Source: Neoceratodus forsteri (taxonomy: Eukaryota; Chordata; Ceratodontiformes; Ceratodontidae). From it: DNA of 64,000 nucleotides. The translations under genes and the position numbers were made by a program. The notes under the pieces were generated by a model. The model saw only the letters and a list, made by a program, of their open reading frames with translations, did not search any database and was not told the DNA's origin. Below are positions 1-9,475 of this stretch, piece after piece; position 1 is the first letter of the stretch, and each line of letters starts with the position of its first letter. The stretch is taken from contig CM028129.1 in assembly GCA_016271365.2 (NCBI GenBank), positions 462,782,501 to 462,846,500 of the forward strand, read 5' to 3'.

Positions 1-772
1 CAAGTGAAGATCCCAACCTGCAAGTCCTTCAGGTAACAGCTCGTTACTTTAAAAAGTTAAAGTCCAAAATAACTAACTCCAAGACACAGAGTAGCATAAG
101 GCTATGACAGGAGAAGTGATACAACTGTGTCTCGCTCGTTTTAATTTTAGGAGGCGTCGCGGTAGTGCGAGCATTCGGAAGGAGCGCTGCCGCGCTCTGC
201 ACTATAGCGACTGGCCAGCTTGGGACTCGGAAAGCAAAGTTAGAAAGAAGCGACAAGCAAAACAAAATTAGCACTACTGCACAATTTAACGGAAAATACC
301 CTTCTCAGAGGGTTTTCTGACATTAAAAAAAAATTATTTTACCGGAGACTTGCAGGACTGGGAGCTAAATAAAGCAAACAAAACTATTTTACCAATCTCT
401 TCGCTCACCTAATGGCAGGAGAATATTAAATATATTCCATCTTTCTCCTTCACATCTCTTCAAGGTGATTCCATTATTTCACTAAACCTGGCATGAGAAC
501 AGGTTTTTTCTTCAGGAAAGTAAGGGGGACTGAAACTTCTGTTCCAAATTAACGAAGTCCCTCTACATAATACTCAGATATATGAGGAAAGGGGGGCTGA
601 AATTGCACCAACCGGGTAGGGGAGGTAAACGACAAGACAGGGGAACAAAATGGGTTGCCAGCCCAACAAACAAAACAAATAGACATAGACAGAAACATAA
701 GAACAGAACATGTTGGTGCATTCCAGAAAAAATAAAAAAATTATTAAATAAAGGGGGCTGAACTACATCACA
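1..772 (-). repeat. 3' LTR (partial)
   Basis: Positions 1-772 align along their whole length with 5931-6677 of the right-hand LTR. The repeat ends in ACATCACA, so on the coding strand it begins TGTGATGTAG, the usual TG start. Compared with the right copy it carries many small length differences, often one extra base in a run (for example around 320-340, 500-530 and 580-660), as well as substitutions. Confidence 0.9.
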
Positions 773-785
773 TTCCTCCCTCCTT
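773..785 (-). other. Polypurine tract of the gypsy element
   Basis: The 13 bases next to the inner edge of the 3' LTR are all pyrimidine on the plus strand, so the coding strand reads AAGGAGGGAGGAA directly before the LTR start TGTGATG. This is the expected position of the plus-strand DNA primer. Confidence 0.8.
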
Positions 786-1030
786 AAGACCTAAGAAGAA
801 GGGGTTTCTACCTAGGAGAGGAGAGAGAAAAAAAAAAAAGGAAGAGGGGGGGCTGGGAGACCGCATTTGCTGCCATCAGGTCCTACCGAAGGAGGATGGA
901 GCCCTAGCCCAGCCCTCTCCAGGGCTCCACCTCGGGGTCCCTAAATGAGACTAAACTAGTCATAAAGGAAAAACAACGAAATCCTTCCAAAATAAAAATT
1001 ATGTACATTATCTTTCGACTTATCGTTGTT
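786..1030. other. Gypsy 3' untranslated segment
   Basis: Purine-rich sequence (a long GA-rich run at about 820-855) lies between the RNase H stop and the polypurine tract. I see no reading frame in it and treat it as the element's own 3' untranslated part. Confidence 0.5.
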
Positions 1031-1465
1031 TTACTCTTTACCCCGAGGTCTGTGGTCAGTCAAAGCGTCTCCCAAACCATATCTCGATAGGAAATCAGCA
1101 TTGGAATTAGCTGCCCCTTTTCTATATTTTATACTAAACTTATAAGGTTGCATGGCCAGATACCACCTCATTATTCGAGGATTTTTATCTTTCATTACAT
1201 GTAACCATCGCAACGGGTTGTGGTCTACCCATAGTTCAAATTCTCTGCCCCAAAGATAGAAGCGTAAAGCTTCTATCGACCATTTTACCGCTAAGCACTC
1301 TTTCTCAATGACAGAATAATGCTTTTCCCTTTCATGTAGCTTTCGGCTTATGAAGATTACCGGATGCTCTTCATTTTGTACTATCTGGGAGAGTACAGCC
1401 CCAATGCCACAATTAGAGGCATCGGTCTGGACAATAAAAGGTTGGGAAAAATCAGGAGAATGCAA
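1031..1465 (-). pseudogene. pol: Gypsy pol: RNase H
   Basis: A 144-residue open stretch carries the Ty3/gypsy RNase H domain. The first catalytic aspartate is in TDAS (codon at 1421-1423), the glutamate region is KHYSVIEKECLA, and a later aspartate sits in WVDHNPLRW. The C-terminal KGAANSNADFLSR matches the usual end of this domain, (N)ADALSR. It follows RT downstream and overlaps the RT reading frame by 14 bases in another frame, so it was fused to RT before a frameshift. The domain itself has no internal stop. Confidence 0.9.
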
Positions 1466-1958
1466 AACAGGGGGAAGAACAAATTCTTGCTTTTAAATTA
1501 ACAAAAGTTTCTTCACACTCAGGGGTCCACTTGACTTTATCTGGTTTGGCTTTCCTGGTTAATTCTGTTAAGGGCTCTGCTATCACAGAGCAGTTAGGGA
1601 TGAACCGCCTATAGTACCCAATAAGGCCTAGAAATGATCTAACATCCTTCTTGGTTAAAGGACGTGGACTATTGGCAACAGCCTCGATTTTTGTAACTTC
1701 GGGTTTCACTGTCCCATTTCCAATTTGAAATCCCAAATATCTTGTTTCTTGCATTGCTAGGGAACATTTAGTCGGGTTGATAGTCAGTCCTGCTTTGGAC
1801 AAGCTTGAAAGTATAGCTTCTAGGTGAATTAAGTGCTCTTCCCAGGAGGGACTAAAAATTACTACGTCGTCTAGATAGGCAGCGCTATACCTAGTATGAG
1901 GTTGTAAAATGTTGTCCATTACTCCGCTGGAATGTTGCAGGGGCACCGTGTAAGCCAA
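1452..1958 (-). pseudogene. pol: Gypsy pol: reverse transcriptase palm/thumb
   Basis: This open stretch holds the catalytic motif YLDD (the two aspartates are codons 1869-1871 and 1866-1868), then the gypsy-typical KCSLAMQETRYLGF and the connection segment VRSFLGLIGYYRRFIP. The function was RNA-templated DNA synthesis inside the virus-like particle. The first half of RT is in the neighbouring frame (1891-3015); the two overlap around 1891-1958, which marks a frameshift. Catalytic residues are intact but the enzyme is split. Confidence 0.92.
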
Positions 1959-3015
1959 AAGGCATTACTGTAAAATGGTATAAGCCAATGGGGGTACTAA
2001 ACGCAGTCTTCTCTTTATCATTTGGGTCAAGAGGTATTTGCCAATAGCCTTTTGTCAGATCGAGGGTGCTAATATATTTAGCTGTTCCTAACTGGTCTAT
2101 GATGTCATCAATTCTAGGCATTGGGTAGGAGTCAAATTTAGATACTGCATTCAGGCGTCTGAAATCGAGACAAAGACGAATCCCCCCTTCTTTCTTTTCT
2201 ACAATAACCATAGGGAAGTTCCATTCACTGCGTGAAGGTTCAATAATCCCCAATTCCTGCATTTTCCCAATTTCTTGGATCACCTCACTTCGTAATTTTT
2301 CTGGAATCCTATAAGCTTTTTGTCTAATAGGTAGAGCATCAGGTACTACAATATGATGAACAGCATTATGAATTCTTCCTGGGATACCAGTAAATAGGGT
2401 TTGAAAGGGTCTCAGCATAGTTTGCAAGTTCAGTTTTTGCTCCTGAGTTAACAGTGGATTAATTTGAACTTCAGATAAGTTACCCAGTTTTTCTAATCTT
2501 CCATAAGCTATCTCTAATTCAGATTCAGAATTTTCTGGGAGAACAAAACTACTTACAGCAGGAGTTCGTTCTACCCATGGTTTTAATAGATTCACATGAT
2601 GTACCTTGCTTTTTATCTTTTTGTCAGGGAGCTCGACTGAATAAGTCACAGGACCCATGCGTTCTATTACGTTGTAGGGTCCTTGCCATTTCATGAGAAG
2701 TTTATTTTCGGAGGATGGTAATAGTAGTAGTACTTTATCACCCGAAGTAAACTGTTTTGGTCTAGTTCCCCTGTTGTAATACCCCTTTTGTTTAATCTGG
2801 TGTTGAAGGTTAGTCTGTTGAGCCTTTTTAATATACCCCTTTAATCTAAGGCGGAGTTTCTGCCAGTATTCAGAAGGTTCAACTACCTCTGTACTTTTTT
2901 TGTTTTCCCATTCTTCTTTTATGATATCCAGAGGACCTCTTGGGTTATGCCCGTATAATAACTCAAGCAGGGAAAACCAGTAGATGTGAGGAACTTCTCG
3001 GTATGCGAACATCAA
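1891..3015 (-). pseudogene. pol: Gypsy pol: integrase C-terminus fused to RT N-terminal half
   Basis: One 374-residue frame contains two domains. Residues 1-150 are the end of integrase: LLYGHNPRGPLDIIKEEW, the GPY/F-type module LMKWQGPYNVIER (residues 107-119) and HHVNLLKPW. Residues about 185-370 are RT fingers and palm: ELGIIEPSRSEW, IRLCLDFRRLN, the first catalytic aspartate in STLDLTKGYW (D319, codon 2059-2061), and FGLHGAPATFQR. Because both lie in the same unbroken frame, integrase before RT is a direct observation, not an artefact of rearrangement. The likely original start is far upstream; the methionine at 3015 is only the first one after a frameshift. Confidence 0.92.
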
Positions 3016-3720
3016 TCACGGTAGATAGATGTCCCACTTATTACCCTCTTCTGATACAAATTTCCTTAGCATTTTTTAAAGTTTGATTAAATCGCTCGAC
3101 TAATCCATCAGTTTGAGGATGGTAGGGGTAGTAAAGATGGCTTTGATGCCCAATGCTTGGTATAGTCTTTGTAACATTTGAGAGCAAAATTAGTACCTCT
3201 ATAGTTTTTGGGATTCCCATTGGACTAAAAATTTTAATTAACTCTTCTGCTATTCTGGAAGCAGTAATAGTCCATAGTGGTATGGCTTGGGGTATTTGTA
3301 GTGTAATCTACCACTATTAAAATATATGATTCCCTTTGTACTTTTAGGAAGAGGCCCTATGATGTCCATTGCAATTCTTTCAAACAAATTACCGACTAAG
3401 GACATGGGTATAAGGGGTACTCTATCTTTCTGACCTATTTTTGCTACCCTCTGACATTCTAGACAACTTTTGCAATATTCCATTACTTGTTGATGGATTC
3501 ATGGCCAAAAGAATCTTTGTAATAAACGTTGTAATGTCCGGTCTTTACCTAAATGACCAGCCATAGGTATATCATGGGCTACAGATAGAATTTTCTCTCT
3601 AAAGTCGATAGGGACCATTAATTGTTCTACTACCTCCCCCGTGTGAGTGTCAGTTTGTACCCGGTATAAAAGATCATCCTTGATTACATAATAAGGTTGT
3701 TGTGACCCCGAAGGGATAGA
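3016..3720 (-). pseudogene. pol: Gypsy pol: integrase zinc-binding domain and broken catalytic core
   Basis: Translating the minus strand from about 3720 gives DDLLYRVQTDTHTGE, then the zinc-binding half HDIPMAGHLG near 3550-3580, and the CxxC half YCKSCLECQ near 3455-3480. An in-frame stop lies between the two halves (about 3503). Next comes the core start IAMDIIGPLPKSTKG with the first catalytic aspartate. The core is then frameshifted; a further piece near 3190-3240 (FSPMGIPKNYRGTNF) has lost the bases that should supply the second aspartate. A non-functional DDE integrase. Confidence 0.82.
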
Positions 3721-3842
3721 GGGTGCTACCTGTGAAAAAAAAGGGGTTAAGGTAACATCTTTTTTCTGTTTAACTAAAACTCTTCATTAGGTACTATATA
3801 TTTATTATTCATTACATCCAGTCCAATATTTTCTTTGTCCAT

Positions 3843-4260
3843 CTATTTTATCATTTCTTTTCTGAGATTTGCTCTTCCTGTTTTTCCAATAGTCCCAAAC
3901 ATCTCTTCTTCAAAGGGAAAGAGTTTCTCTAGGCTTTGTTCCTGTTCCACTTGTGTACGGGTAGCAACTGCTCCAACATTTATATTCAATAAGGAATCAA
4001 AATAAGGGTAGTCATGACCCACTATCACAGGTACTGGCAGGGACGGAACAATGCCCACCTTCATCTTGTGTAATGTTCCGTTTACCTGGATGGTCATTTC
4101 CCTTAAAGGATACCAGTGAGTATCCCCATGTACACATTTGACCCTAGTACTGGTTTTCCCGGCTCTGGTTCCTTTACCAATGAAGCATGTACCAAAGTTT
4201 GTTTGCTGCCTGAATCCACGAGACCATTACTACTGTCCCCCAATCTCTACAGGGTGACGA
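3843..4260 (-). pseudogene. Gypsy aspartic protease
   Basis: The active-site triad D-S-G sits in GLVDSGSKQTLV (codons 4208-4216). The flap and C-terminal part, ending VGIVPSLPVPVIVGHDYP, is in a second frame at 3843-4097, with a stop near 4110 separating the two. The VPVIVGHD end corresponds to the conserved hydrophobic-G-x-D segment of retroelement proteases. It lies between the Gag zinc knuckle and integrase, the normal place. Broken by at least one frameshift or stop. Confidence 0.75.
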
Positions 4261-4810
4261 TTACTAATGAAGGCGCAAATGTATGGGCTCCATTTTCTTT
4301 TGGACAAAATCTGGCATATGCTCTTTCATTTTACATTCATGACATACAATTTCCTGGATGGACCTTCTACTGTGCTCCTTGCCCCCAGGGATATTGCTAG
4401 TTTGCGTTGGTGTTGCAGCAGAAGGTTTTACTATGGGGGGGGTTTCTGTTGCTTATAAATGTTCTAGGACATTGAGGCCTGGCAGTTAAATAGTCCTCGG
4501 CCAGTCTTATGGCAGCCTCAGAGGTCTCTGGACGATGCTCTTTAACCCATAGTTGTACATCAGGAGGTAAACATGTATGAACTGTTCCAATATCACACTT
4601 TCGGTTATCTGGGCTGCACTGTAGCAGTATCAGGCTGGAGCCACTATAGCATAAATCTTTTAGATGAGTGTATAAGTCCTGTGGGGTATCGGTTGATTGG
4701 AATTTGTAGGCTCTAAAGCGCCGTCTATAGGTCTCGGGATTGATATTATATCGCTTTAAAATGGCTTGTTTTATATAGTCATAATCATTAATGTGTAACA
4801 GGTCTTACGA
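4240..4810 (-). pseudogene. gag: Gypsy Gag: capsid C-terminal (SCAN-like) domain and nucleocapsid
   Basis: From about 4795 to 4470 the minus strand reads a SCAN-like helix bundle: ILKRYNINPETYRRRFRAYK, then LPPDVQLWVKEHRPE and AAIRLAEDYL. This matches the mammalian SCAN pattern, roughly LL-RF, YR-RFR, LP--V--WV-E-RP and LAED. Established knowledge: the SCAN domain of zinc-finger transcription factors derives from the capsid C-terminal region of Gmr1-like gypsy elements. Downstream a single zinc knuckle is visible as CHECKMKEH (4318-4344), but its last cysteine is lost to a frameshift. Stops and frameshifts separate this part from the Gag start. Confidence 0.8.
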
Positions 4811-5266
4811 CTATATGCCAACTGTTGCCTTACCAGTTAAATAAGGGCTAACCAGATGACCCACTGATCCTTGGCTAAGCACAGGCAGTGCAACTCTCTC
4901 AAATGTCATCAAATATGCTTCTATGTCATCAGAATCAACCATTTTTACTAATCGTATGTCTTTTTGGCCTACCCCAATTGGTGAGGTGGTTCTTGGTGAG
5001 CCCATATGTTGTATGGCACATAGGGTATCATTCCATCTGGCTGCATTCTCAGCACGATCTCTTTCTCTTTCTATGCGATCTTGTTCTCTTTCTCTCTCCG
5101 ATTCCATTTGTCGTAAGCATAACCATCGAAGCAACTCATGAGGGCTCTCGGAGGGTTCTTCCTGTGGTATCTCAGCAGCCTGGGCTCCCAGTTCAGTGGA
5201 TTTTAACTCCTCCATGTCTTCACTTTCTCCTTTTACTGCAGTCTTCACCACCCTTTTCCGCACCAC
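4811..5266 (-). pseudogene. gag: Gypsy Gag: N-terminal part
   Basis: A 151-residue open frame begins with a basic stretch (MVRKRVVKTAVKGE). An acidic segment follows, then a charged probable coiled coil (EREREQDRIERERDRAE, about residues 60-76), then a capsid start with IEAYLMTFERVA and HLVSPYLTGKA. These last motifs are typical of vertebrate gypsy capsids. It is the first coding part after the primer-binding site, about 140 bases from it. The methionine at 5266 is a plausible native start. The frame breaks after LTGKA, so Gag is truncated. Confidence 0.8.
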
Positions 5267-5402
5267 TTGTCCTAATCCAGGGTAGAGTGTTAACTTAGCA
5301 GCTCACAATAGACCTGGTGGCTGGTGTGGTCCGCCGTCTGCCTTGTCTGTGTGCATAAGATCCCGATCTGAACTCAGATCCAATAGGCCCCTCGGACCTA
5401 CT

Positions 5403-5420
5403 ATCCCACTTCTGACACCA
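5403..5420 (-). other. Primer-binding site, tRNA-Leu-like
   Basis: Two bases inside the 5' LTR the coding strand reads TGGTGTCAGAAGTGGGAT. It begins TGG, as expected for pairing with a tRNA 3' CCA end, and resembles the leucine-tRNA type of retroelement primer site. The tRNA assignment is from memory of that class and would need matching to the host tRNA set. Confidence 0.7.
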
Positions 5421-5422
5421 AA

Positions 5423-6677
5423 TGTGAGCTCGTGTGGGATAGAAGACTCTTCAGACAAAATGTAGCAGAATAATCAGATGATCTTTTAATAAATACAGCG
5501 GACTTCAGCGACAAAACAGTAAACAAAAGTTGCAAACTTCCTTCAGAATAAACAATAATACATTTCTGGAGTTAGAATAACGCTAACTCAGGAATAGGTG
5601 TTGCCAGACACACACTATCCTTACTCTCCTTAACTCCATTAGGTCAGGTCTTAAATAGGAGTTCCCACCCCGTGACCAAAAGACTCCACCTTAAGGCAGT
5701 GGTTTGTACAAAATGAAAGTAATTCTTTTGTTATTTTATATAAAATGAACTTTAACTGTTATTTCTTTATAAAAAGTCTAAATTTTCCAGCAGGATACGT
5801 TTTAGAATAAGTACATACAAAAAAAAACACATTTAGAGTGCCCATCCTTCTGCTTACATCATAAAAGCCAGGGAGATTCGGCCGACCGACTCATAATAGG
5901 AAAGGGGTTGAAAGAAGTAAGCAGAACAAGTGAGAGATCCCAACCTGCAAGTCCTTCAGGTAACAGCTCTTACTTTAAAAATTAAAGTCCAAAATAACTA
6001 ACTCCAAGACACAGAGTAGCATAAGGCTATGACAGGAGAAGTGATACAACTGTGTCTCGCTTCGTTTAATTTTAGGAGGAGCGGTAGTGCGAGACATTCA
6101 GAAGGAACGCTACCGTGGCTCTGCACTATAGCGACCGTCAGCTTGGGACTTCGAAAGCAAAGTTAGAAAGAAGCGACGAGCAAAACAAAATTAGCACTAC
6201 TGCACAATTTAATGGAAAATACCCTTCTCAGAGGGTTTCTGACATTAAAAAATTATTTTACGGAGACTTGCAGGACTGGGAGCTAAATAAAGCAAACAAA
6301 ACGATTTACCAATCTCTACGTGCTCACCTAATGGCAGGAGAATATTAAATATATTCCATCTTTCTCCTTCACATCTCTTCAAGGTGATTCCATTATTTCA
6401 CTAAACCTGGCATGAGAACAGGTTTTCTTCAGGAAAGTAAGGAGACTGAAACTTCTGTTCCAAATTAATGAAGTCCCTCTACATAATATTCAGATATACG
6501 AGGAAGGGGGCTGAAATTGCACCAACAGGTAGGGAGGTAAGCGACAAGACAGGGGAACAAAATGGGTGCAGCCCAACAAACAAAACAAATAGACACAGAC
6601 AGAAACATAAGAACAGAACATGTTGGTGCATTCCAGAAAAAAAAAATATTAAATAAAGGGGGCTGAACTACATCACA
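5423..6677 (-). repeat. 5' LTR (complete, about 1255 bp)
   Basis: It starts TGTGAGCT next to the primer-binding site and ends CATCACA at 6677 (coding strand TGTGATGTAG ... CACA). The right 747 bases align with the left LTR at 1-772. Promoter and polyadenylation elements must lie here, but I could not place a TATA box or poly(A) signal with confidence. No protein-coding content is supported. Confidence 0.88.
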
Positions 6678-7493
6678 GTCAGTTATAATCACACTAAGGT
6701 TTCAATGACTGTAATGATCAAGTTACACTGTTCAGCTTCATGAGTTCATATTCACAGCCATTCTCCAGTAACTAGACTGTGTATGGTGTAACTGGGTGGG
6801 ACACTGTGTTGCAAAGCTGCTGCAGTGCCTAGCAGAGGGAGAGTATCTACTCATAAAGTCAATTAAGCAATAAGGCATGACCAACAGTTATGTTAAATGG
6901 TCTGTTAATCACCCTGTAGGGATTTAATGTTGAATGAGGTGTAGCCAAGTGCCACATGTCGCTAGACAGTGATAAACTGACCATTAACACAATACCTGGG
7001 AGTGGCTTATTGCTATCATAATAAAACTGTTTTTTTTTAAACAACATTAAGCCATGTTCATCATATGGTTAGGCTCTACATGTATCTTAATAAAAACTAA
7101 ACATAAGGCAGTTACAATGTTTACAGTCAATTAGAAAGCTGCATTTCTCAAACCCTTGTTATAATCAAAGATATTATACCTGTACAACTCCTTGGTTTTC
7201 TCAACTCTGTTGCTCAGGTGGCCCACCACATATGGTGTGGTCTGGTGTGGGGCATCGGTAGGCAAGGCTATGCAACTACTAAGTGTGGTACGTTGTGTGC
7301 AACTGCAATCAGGGATGTGTACGTTTGGTGTACATGGCCTCAGTTTTGCTGTTGATCTCCACTGAGCATGCAGTACCTGGTCAGGTGGGTGGGGATGTCT
7401 CGTAGTACATTTAGACAATAGTTTGTTATTTCTGTCACCTGCTGCTGGATGTCTGTCATTGGTTGTGTTGACTTGGTCCTCCCCCATACTTGC
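6678..7493. other. Unassigned intergenic sequence right of the gypsy element
   Basis: AT-rich sequence with no repeat match inside the window and no supported gene. The first five bases after the LTR (GTCAG) are the candidate target-site duplication, whose partner lies outside the window. Confidence 0.5.
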
Positions 7494-7500
7494 ATGTGTG

Positions 7501-7541
<41 letters not shown>
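7494..7541. repeat. (TG)n microsatellite
   Basis: TGTGTGTGCG followed by an uninterrupted TG run. Confidence 0.95.
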
Positions 7542-7689
7542 TGCTGGGGGGGGTGAATTCGGAGTTACGGGTTTCAACCCTAACAGTGAATTTCCTCACT
7601 TTTGAACAACCCTAACTAATGCATTAAACAGAGTTTTTTGCCTCTAATTTCCCTTCTTTTTGAGAATGATAATGAGAAATAGTGAATGT

Positions 7690-8070
7690 AATGTGGCAGC
7701 AGGAGCGCGGGGCCCAAGGGCATAGTAACAGGAACAGCAACGCAAACAGAAGTGCTAACAGTGGCGCACATGGTAATGCAAGCGCGAATGAGAACAGAAA
7801 GGGTAACGCATATGGTGGTGTAGACGGGAACGATGTGCCATGTGATGTGTTGTCACATAGTAACATGGTGCCTGCAAACGGAAATGTCAATGGGCATGGT
7901 GATGCAAAGTGAAACAGAAAGAGAAACAGTACTGTAGACACAAATGGCAAAAAATAACAAACGCAAGCGCAAATGAAAACACAAAGGATAACGCACATGG
8001 TGGCGTAGACGTCAACGGTAAGTGAAACGGGCACTGAACTGCAAGCGGAAAGGGCAATGGTAACAGCAAT
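7690..8070. repeat. Degenerate hexamer-periodic array
   Basis: About 380 bases with a strong six-base rhythm: AAYGGN/GCNAAY units such as AACGCAAACAGAAGTG and AACGGAAATGTCAATGGG. The same bias makes the plus frame alternate Asn/Gly/Ala and the minus frame alternate Leu/Ala/Phe/Pro, so the open frames over it are products of composition, not genes. Confidence 0.7.
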
Positions 8071-8266
8071 GTAAGTGCACAGGCTGGTTTTCCCCAAAAG
8101 CTGTATAGAGAAAGACAGTGAGTACAAAGAATGTATGCATAATAATGGGTATCGGAGCAGAAATTGAGGACTTTGAGTACTAAATAGGTTATATCTCAGG
8201 AACCGTACGACGTAGAAACAAAATTTATAAGTCATATAATTTATGACTGTCCTGGCTAGTTTTTTA

Positions 8267-8334
8267 CTTAGCCCCATGTGGGGCTAAGCATTTTTGTGAC
8301 GAAAAGTTCGTATCTCGCACCGTTTCCGAGATAC
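8267..8334. repeat. Two adjacent perfect hairpins inside family Y
   Basis: Arms CTTAGCCCCA (8267-8276) and TGGGGCTAAG (8279-8288) form a 10-bp stem with a 2-base loop. Arms GTATCTCG (8310-8317) and CGAGATAC (8327-8334) form an 8-bp stem. A decayed version of the second stem is found near 16441-16465. Confidence 0.8.
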
Positions 8335-9475
8335 GGGCCCTGAAAGGCGCGGCGAATGCCATAATGTTATCCTATGGGAAAAAAAGAGAAGTTCAAAGCA
8401 CCATAACTTTGCCTCCCTGTAATATTTTTCACCAAACCACTGAAAGGCACATCTGTGGGCTGTTGGCTGTCTTCCCTCCAAATTTCAGGAAAAAAGACCA
8501 AACCGTTATTTTGCAGCAGGGTGCCAAAGGATTCCTGTAATGCGCCTGGCGCTGTAATGTTATCCTATTGGAAAAACTGTCAACTCTGGAGTGCCGCAAC
8601 TTTACCGCCATGTAATGATTTTTCAATACAACACTGAAAGGCACATCTGGGAGATGTCGGCTGTGTTCCCTCCAAATTTCAGCCCAAAACTCCCAACTGT
8701 TCTTTTGCAGTGCAGTGCCAAAGAATTGCTGTCATTTTCCCACAGACTAGAAAACTACTGTCGCAATTTGCAAAGCCTTTCGCAAAAATTTGCGACACTT
8801 TCGTGAGCATGAAAGTACTTTGCGATAGTACTTTTTCCAGAAATTTGAAAAACATATTTCTGGGGTGTTTTACCCGAAAATAAAGACATGGCTAGCATCC
8901 TCAGGGTCCGACTAGTTGAATACAAAAAGAATTAGGTTGCTAGAGGGTCCCAAATTTAAATGCCAAGCATTTTTCTGATCACCAACTGAAAACAAAATGG
9001 TAGATTTGCGAAAGTAACAGGCCCATTTGCGAAAGTAAAAATACATTTGCGAAAGTGTTGAACTTTTTGTTAACTTTTCCCATTGACTTATAATGGGAAA
9101 TTGTTTTTTGAATAACTTTTGAACTGTTTAATATTTTTTCACCAAATCTTTGAAAGGCACATTGGGGACCCTGGCCGCACGTTCCCTGAAGATTTCGGGC
9201 TGGTCCCACAAACCGTGCAACCTGTATGCGTGACCGTGAGAATTCCAGAAAAGCATAAACTGCATGCAAATCATGCTTAATAACTCCGCAGCCATATGTC
9301 TGGCCAGTACGAAACTTGGCAGATGCCAAGGCCTGTGGTTCTTGATTGTGTATTCCAAAGTTCAGGCAAATCCGTCAAACGGTTGCAAAGTTATTAAGGT
9401 GCAACATTTTGGGGTTTAACATAGAAATGGCTCCTCAACCCTAACTATGGTAGCACTACCGTGGTACCATAATAT

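Larger units (their letters stand above)
1..6677 (-). mobile_element. Ty3/gypsy LTR retrotransposon, Gmr1-like (INT before RT), 3' LTR cut by window edge
   Basis: Two long direct repeats (1-772 and 5423-6677) flank a degenerate gag-pol on the minus strand. Reading the minus strand 5' to 3' the order is LTR, primer-binding site, gag, protease, integrase, reverse transcriptase, RNase H, polypurine tract, LTR. Integrase upstream of RT is the Ty1/copia-like order known in Ty3/gypsy elements only from the Gmr1-like group of deuterostomes. Several frameshifts and stops show the copy cannot make a full polyprotein. The left LTR lacks roughly its first 500 bases because the window begins inside it, so target-site duplication cannot be checked. 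Confidence 0.9.
7545..9475 (+). repeat. Family Y copy 1 (unnamed interspersed repeat, forward)
   Basis: Starts after the TG run with sequence also found at 11600-11750 (AACCCTAACTAATGCATTAA, then CCCTTCTTTTTGAGAA) and contains the degenerate hexamer array. It then carries blocks shared with 11390-13110 and with the reverse copy at 15527-16880: GTTATCCTATGGGAAA, the ATATCTCG hairpin, TTTTTTCACCAAAT, TTTAACATAGAA. It ends at CAACCCTAACTATGG plus a small hairpin next to a TA run. No protein is supported, so it is probably non-autonomous. Confidence 0.6.

Noticed and set aside
4116..5298. Plus-strand open frames across the gypsy gag/protease region
   Set aside because: They are antisense shadows of the minus-strand Gag and protease, which carry recognisable motifs.
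7131..7577. 148-codon minus open frame starting with a Thr-His run
   Set aside because: The start lies in the TG microsatellite and the rest has no family signature.
7624..8277. 217-codon hydrophobic open frame on the minus strand
   Set aside because: Its Leu/Ala/Phe/Pro rhythm is produced by the hexamer-periodic array; no real membrane protein pattern outside it.
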